A DNA stretch of 56,766 nucleotides from Phycisphaerae bacterium. Lineage in GTDB: Bacteria; Planctomycetota; Phycisphaerae; Sedimentisphaerales; Anaerohalosphaeraceae. The notes below the pieces were generated by a model. The model was not told the origin of the DNA. It did no database searches and saw nothing but the letters and a program-made list of their open reading frames with translations. This document shows, piece after piece, positions 53,122 to 56,766 of this stretch (the first letter of the stretch is position 1; the number at the start of each line of letters is the position of its first letter). Location of the stretch: positions 1 to 56,766 of the forward strand of contig JAGPMT010000014.1 of assembly GCA_018052735.1 (NCBI GenBank), given 5' to 3'. The position numbers and the translations under genes were made by a program.

Positions 53122-53523
53122 TTATTGGATTCCCTGCAGCTGCAGTGCAGCTGCCGCTGCGGCGGAATTTTCATAAAATTCAAAGAGCTTATCCAGATGG
53201 GTAATACGGAATACACGTATCAGCTGAGGATTGATCCCGCAGATAAGAAGTTTGCCGCCGGCCTCTTTCATCCTCCGCCACAAGTCCACCAGCAGCCCCA
53301 GCATTTGTGATGAAAAAAAACGCACATTGGAAAAATCAATTATCATTTTGGCGGGATGCTGCTTGCAGACAAGAGCACGAAGGATATCGGCAATTTTCTC
53401 CATTTCCCCCATGCTCCCAATGGATGACTGCCGGAACAAAACAATCCATATATCCTCACGGGTCGTAATGTCCAGCAATTCGTTGTCATTTCTCTGATTC
53501 AAGAAATACTCCGTCTCATCCAT
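53122..53523 (-). CDS. STAS-domain protein (anti-anti-sigma factor-like)
   Basis: A 133-residue single STAS domain. The core pattern KMIIDFSNVRFFSSQMLGLL near 70-89 places a Ser pair where SpoIIAA-type proteins have the phosphorylated Ser. No anti-sigma kinase (HATPase) or PP2C phosphatase gene is next to it. ATG 53523 is used because the longer frame begins with TTG at 53568. The gene follows oppF by about 48 bases and may be cotranscribed with the ABC genes. Signalling role is inference from the family. Confidence 0.85.
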   Translation of the reverse strand: MDETEYFLNQRNDNELLDITTREDIWIVLFRQSSIGSMGEMEKIADILRALVCKQHPAKMIIDFSNVRFFSSQMLGLLVDLWRRMKEAGGKLLICGINPQLIRVFRITHLDKLFEFYENSAAAAAALQLQGIQ

Positions 53524-53571
53524 CGCTGTTTCTATCAATAGTATACCAATCTTTCCGCTGTTTGTCAAACA

Positions 53572-54588
53572 TTAAACAGCACTTCGCATCTGGCCAATCC
53601 TGTCCGGCGATGTCTTCCAGCAGGCTGCCCAATGCTGACCTTGCTGGTCTTTGGCTTCCAGCTGCTGGGTTTCTTCTGCACACCGTTTTTCGGCCATCGG
53701 GCAGCGGGGGTGAAAAGGACAGCCCGATGGGGGATTGGAGGGGCTGGGCACCTCGCCTTTGAGGACAATGCGTTTTTTCTGCCGGCTTGGATCTGGCTCG
53801 GGGATAGCACTGAGCAGCGATACCGTGTAGGGATGGAGGGGATCTGCATAGAGTGTATCCCGATTAGCATACTCGACAATATGCCCCAGATACATTACTG
53901 CGACCCAATCGCTGATATGCTCGACCACAGCCAAATCATGAGCAATAAACAGATATGTCAGATTCAGCCGGCTCTGCAAATCCTGCAGCAGGTTGATAAT
54001 CTGCGACTGAATAGATACATCCAGCGCGCTGACCGGTTCATCACAGATAAGAAACTTCGGATTCAGCGCCAATGCCCGTGCCACGCCGATGCGCTGCCGC
54101 TGACCGCCGGAAAACTCATGGGGGTAGCGGTTGAGATGCTGTGCTGACAGCCCCACCTGTTCCATCAGTTCCACAATCCGTTGACGCCGCTGCTTGGCGG
54201 ACATAGAGCGATGAACGATCAGCGGTTCGCCGATTATATTTTCTACCGTCATCCGCGGATTTAAGGAACCAAACGGATCCTGAAACATCATCTGGACATT
54301 CTGCCGGAAGTTTTTCATCTCTCCAGCCGACAGGGAAAAGACATCCATTTGGTCAAAGATAAAAGTCCCTTGTGTCGGCGGAATCAGCCGCATCAGTGTC
54401 CGCCCTACCGTGGTCTTGCCGCAGCCGCTTTCGCCCACCAGCCCGAGTGTCTGCCCTTGCCGAATTGAAAAACTGACACCATCGACGGCCTTCACCCAGC
54501 CGACAGTGCGGCTGAAGATGCCGGCCCGAATAGGAAACCAAGTCTTTAAATCCTTGACCTCAACCAATGTTTTGGATGGTTCTTTCAT
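53572..54588 (-). CDS. oppF: Oligopeptide/dipeptide ABC transporter ATP-binding protein OppF type
   Basis: The 338-residue ATPase energises import of peptides or related solutes. Walker [10 protein letters not shown] near 52, Q-loop [13 protein letters not shown], the signature [20 protein letters not shown] near 160, Walker [13 protein letters not shown] and the H-loop His in AHDLAVVEH are present. The C-terminal oligo_HPY extension ([15 protein letters not shown] near 294-308) has Cys typical of OppD/OppF. An in-frame GTG stands one codon before the ATG. It directly follows oppD in the same direction. Confidence 0.93.
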   Translation of the reverse strand: MKEPSKTLVEVKDLKTWFPIRAGIFSRTVGWVKAVDGVSFSIRQGQTLGLVGESGCGKTTVGRTLMRLIPPTQGTFIFDQMDVFSLSAGEMKNFRQNVQMMFQDPFGSLNPRMTVENIIGEPLIVHRSMSAKQRRQRIVELMEQVGLSAQHLNRYPHEFSGGQRQRIGVARALALNPKFLICDEPVSALDVSIQSQIINLLQDLQSRLNLTYLFIAHDLAVVEHISDWVAVMYLGHIVEYANRDTLYADPLHPYTVSLLSAIPEPDPSRQKKRIVLKGEVPSPSNPPSGCPFHPRCPMAEKRCAEETQQLEAKDQQGQHWAACWKTSPDRIGQMRSAV

Positions 54589-54620
54589 CACTTCCGTTTT
54601 CAGCGTTAACAGCTGAATTC

Positions 54621-55640
54621 CTATGTTGAATTTCTGCCCTTGAAACTGCTGTCATACCCTTCTGCATACCAGCAGGCCGCACAGCGGCCGGGGGATACCT
54701 CCCGCAGGGGCGGTTCTGCTGTCCGGCAGCGGGTATCCTTGCAGCCGACAGGACAGCGCGGATGAAACTTGCAGCCGGCTGGAAAATGGAGGGGGTTGGG
54801 AACAGCGCCTCCGATAACATCCAGACGGTGCTTTCTGGCACCCAGCCGCGGCAGCGAGCGCAGAAGGCCCTGTGTATAAGGATGAAGCGGCTTTTCGAAC
54901 AACTCTTTTGCACACGCTGTTTCCACAACCCGCGATGCATACATCACAACGATATCGTCTGCATTCTCGGCAACCACTCCAAGATCATGCGTAATGAGCA
55001 TAATGCTCATGCCGCTTTCCTGACGCATCCGGCGGAGCAAATCCAGAATCTGTGCCTGAATGGTAACATCCAAGGCAGTCGTCGGCTCATCGGCAATCAG
55101 CAGACTGGGCCAGCAGCACAGTGCCATTGCAATCATGACCCGCTGACGCATCCCTCCGCTCATCTGATGGGGATACTCGCGGACCCGCCGCTGCGGATCT
55201 GCAATGCCGACCTTGCGCATCATATCCACCGCAATATCCCACGCTTCAGAACCGCTCTTTTTCTGATGCAGCCGCACAGCCTCCACAATCTGGTTGCCGA
55301 CAGTAAAAACCGGATTCAAGCTGGTCATCGGCTCCTGAAAAATCATCGCAATATCGTTGCCCCGAATCTGCCGCATCCGGCTTTCGGCCGCATCGAGAAG
55401 CGATTCACCCTTGAACACAATCCGCCCTTCGACAATCCGGCCGGGCGGCCAAGGAATCAGACGCATAATCGACAGCGCTGTAACACTCTTGCCGCAGCCG
55501 CTTTCGCCGACTACCGCCAGCGTTTTGCCGGCAAGAATATCAAAGCTGACATCCTGCACCGCCTTGACCAGCCCCTGCTCGGTATGAAAATGAGTCGTCA
55601 GGTTCCGCACCGACAGCAAAATGTTATTGTTTTCACTCAT
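54621..55640 (-). CDS. oppD: Oligopeptide/dipeptide ABC transporter ATP-binding protein OppD type
   Basis: The 339-residue partner ATPase of OppF. Walker [11 protein letters not shown] near 44-53, [14 protein letters not shown] near 102, signature [20 protein letters not shown] near 165-184, Walker [13 protein letters not shown] and [14 protein letters not shown] are intact. The C-terminal [20 protein letters not shown] near 289-308 carries the Cys cluster of the OppD family. It lies 73 bases downstream of oppC and 32 bases upstream of oppF, in the oppB-C-D-F order. Confidence 0.93.
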   Translation of the reverse strand: MSENNNILLSVRNLTTHFHTEQGLVKAVQDVSFDILAGKTLAVVGESGCGKSVTALSIMRLIPWPPGRIVEGRIVFKGESLLDAAESRMRQIRGNDIAMIFQEPMTSLNPVFTVGNQIVEAVRLHQKKSGSEAWDIAVDMMRKVGIADPQRRVREYPHQMSGGMRQRVMIAMALCCWPSLLIADEPTTALDVTIQAQILDLLRRMRQESGMSIMLITHDLGVVAENADDIVVMYASRVVETACAKELFEKPLHPYTQGLLRSLPRLGARKHRLDVIGGAVPNPLHFPAGCKFHPRCPVGCKDTRCRTAEPPLREVSPGRCAACWYAEGYDSSFKGRNST

Positions 55641-55713
55641 TCCCGGTTTTTTCAGCAGCTGCTGCCGTCTCCAGCAGCATTGCAGACCCTGCTGAGCATG
55701 TTCACCCTTTCTT

Positions 55714-56697
55714 TCAGTCTGTTCTCAGTTTGGGATCAAGGCAGTCCCGCAAAGCATCGCCGAAAATATTCAGTGCCAGCGAAAGAACAAAAATTGCAGC
55801 TGTTGCGGCGGCCATTTCCCACCACACATTGCGCGCCAGTTCCGTTCTGGCCGCATCAATCATCGCCCCCCAGCTGGGCTTATCCGTTTCGCCCAATCCC
55901 AGAAAACTCAAAATCACTTCTGCGTGAATAAAACTGACAAACCGCAGGGAAAAATCAATGATAATCACATGAAAGACATTCGGCAGCAGATGCTTGAAGA
56001 TAATCCGCCCGTTGGAGCAGCCCAGCGCCCGGGCCGCCAGCACATACTCGCTTTCCTTGCGTTTGATAACCTCGCCGCGGATCAGCCGGCAGATACCCAC
56101 CCAGCTGGTCAGGCCCAAGGCCACATAAACGGCTGTCACCCCTTTCAGTTCAACTCCAAAGAATGTCTGGCTGCGCAGCACAACCGCAAAGGCCATAATC
56201 AAAATAATCCCCGGAATCGTACCGATGGTGGTATAAAGCCAGACAATCAAATCATCTATCCACCCCCTGAAATAACCGGCAGCAGCACCAAGGGGAACGC
56301 CAATCAGGATGCTGATAACAGAGGCAAACAGGGCAACGGTGATGCTGGTCTTGGCGCCGTAGATTGTCTTGCGCCACGTAGATTGCCCGAGGAAATCGGT
56401 CCCGAAAAAGGTCCAGCCGCGCTGGGCTTGGGTTTGCCCTTCGGGCATCCACGCATATACCGTCCATGGCTTTTGATACGACGGCCCAACTGCTTGACGC
56501 CAGTCAAACAAGGGTATTTTCCAGCCGGCCGCCTCGCTCAGATACACCAGAACAGTCAGCAGAACATACACCATCACTACGCCGAAACAGACCATTGCCA
56601 AACGCCGCTTGCGCAGACGTCGCATGCCGTCAGCCCACAGGCTTCGGCCTTTAACCGGCTGGTCGGCAGATACGGCTGTTGGCTGACTGTTATTCAA
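55714..56697 (-). CDS. oppC: Oligopeptide/dipeptide ABC transporter permease OppC type
   Basis: The inner-membrane permease with six membrane segments, one at the N-terminus after a basic stretch ([20 protein letters not shown]) and five in the transport domain, which has the EAA-like loop [20 protein letters not shown] followed by LLPN. The TTG at 56697 is chosen because GAGG lies seven bases upstream and its TTGAATAA overlaps the oppB stop; ATG 56724 is the in-frame longer rival. The long first periplasmic loop (about 85-130) is usual for OppC. Confidence 0.92.
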   Translation of the reverse strand: MNNSQPTAVSADQPVKGRSLWADGMRRLRKRRLAMVCFGVVMVYVLLTVLVYLSEAAGWKIPLFDWRQAVGPSYQKPWTVYAWMPEGQTQAQRGWTFFGTDFLGQSTWRKTIYGAKTSITVALFASVISILIGVPLGAAAGYFRGWIDDLIVWLYTTIGTIPGIILIMAFAVVLRSQTFFGVELKGVTAVYVALGLTSWVGICRLIRGEVIKRKESEYVLAARALGCSNGRIIFKHLLPNVFHVIIIDFSLRFVSFIHAEVILSFLGLGETDKPSWGAMIDAARTELARNVWWEMAAATAAIFVLSLALNIFGDALRDCLDPKLRTD

Positions 56698-56766
56698 ATT
56701 TAATCCTCGGATCAACCCATGCATAGCAGAGATCGGCCACCAGCGTAAAAAAGGCAATCAGCAGGG
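56690..56766 (-). CDS. oppB: Permease OppB type, last 24 codons (5' part outside window)
   Basis: The minus strand reads LLIAFFTLVADLCYAWVDPR then IKFE and stop, the standard end of OppB-type permeases (a final membrane helix, then a DPRI/V tail). It overlaps the oppC start by eight bases if the TTG is used. The first part of the gene and the substrate-binding protein must lie beyond the window. Confidence 0.85.
   Translation of the reverse strand, partial: LLIAFFTLVADLCYAWVDPRIKFE

Noticed and set aside
54762-55931. Plus-strand 389-codon frame opposite oppD/oppC
   Set aside because: Shadow of two ABC transporter genes with clear motifs.

Overview
The window is a stretch of bacterial chromosome of moderate GC, densely packed and almost entirely core genes. 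Several features suggest a planctomycete, probably Phycisphaerae-like: a long three-span SecE, a membrane/kinase-like protein and small conserved-looking proteins I cannot place in well-studied phyla, a CdsA whose signature ends GFGGLLDVIDS, and a degenerate dockerin-like relic. That assignment is inference from protein character; no 16S gene is present. Shine-Dalgarno sites are used but not everywhere, and TTG and GTG starts occur.

Region 1 (1-17300, minus strand) is the translation/transcription supercluster. Read in its own direction it runs tRNA-Thr(GGU), tuf, terminator, rpmG, tRNA-Trp(CCA), secE, nusG, rplK, rplA, rplJ, rplL, attenuator-like hairpin, rpoB, rpoC, rpsL, rpsG, terminator, fusA, rpsJ (cut by the window edge). 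Ribosomal protein S12 carries Arg where streptomycin-sensitive bacteria have Lys88.

Region 2 (17350-24340) holds lineage-specific genes: a secreted HEAT-repeat protein on the minus strand, then on the plus strand pgpA, an 843-residue protein joining a degenerate protein-kinase-like domain to about ten membrane segments, and two small uncharacterised genes.

Region 3 (24440-32413, plus) is a tight run: purA, uppS, cdsA, phoH, a short PgpH-type 7TM-HD protein, ybeY, a CorC-type CBS protein and recO. It couples purine synthesis, lipid-carrier and phospholipid synthesis, and RNA/ribosome maintenance, and resembles the phoH-pgpH-ybeY-recO order of Firmicutes.

Region 4 (32435-37937) has hisF, ccsA and resB (cytochrome c assembly) on the minus strand, divergent from a fused cobA-hemD and hemL (tetrapyrrole synthesis), separated by a good promoter.

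Region 5 (38100-50474, plus) carries a small coiled-coil protein, rpmE, double terminators, prfA, a two-domain kinase-like/deoxyribosyltransferase-like protein, a three-hairpin intergenic repeat, a Nif3 protein, scpB, mutY, dapB, pilT, psd, pssA, hemW and tatD.

Region 6 (50475-56766) starts with a 1-kb gene-poor stretch containing a possible 24-codon membrane peptide, a terminator, a dockerin-like relic and a 67-residue protein. queA follows on the plus strand. The minus-strand operon oppB (partial), oppC, oppD, oppF, STAS protein and ACT-domain protein fills the rest.

No CRISPR array, prophage or insertion sequence was seen. The best candidates for something undescribed are the 843-residue kinase-like membrane protein, the two-domain protein after prfA, and the three-hairpin repeat.
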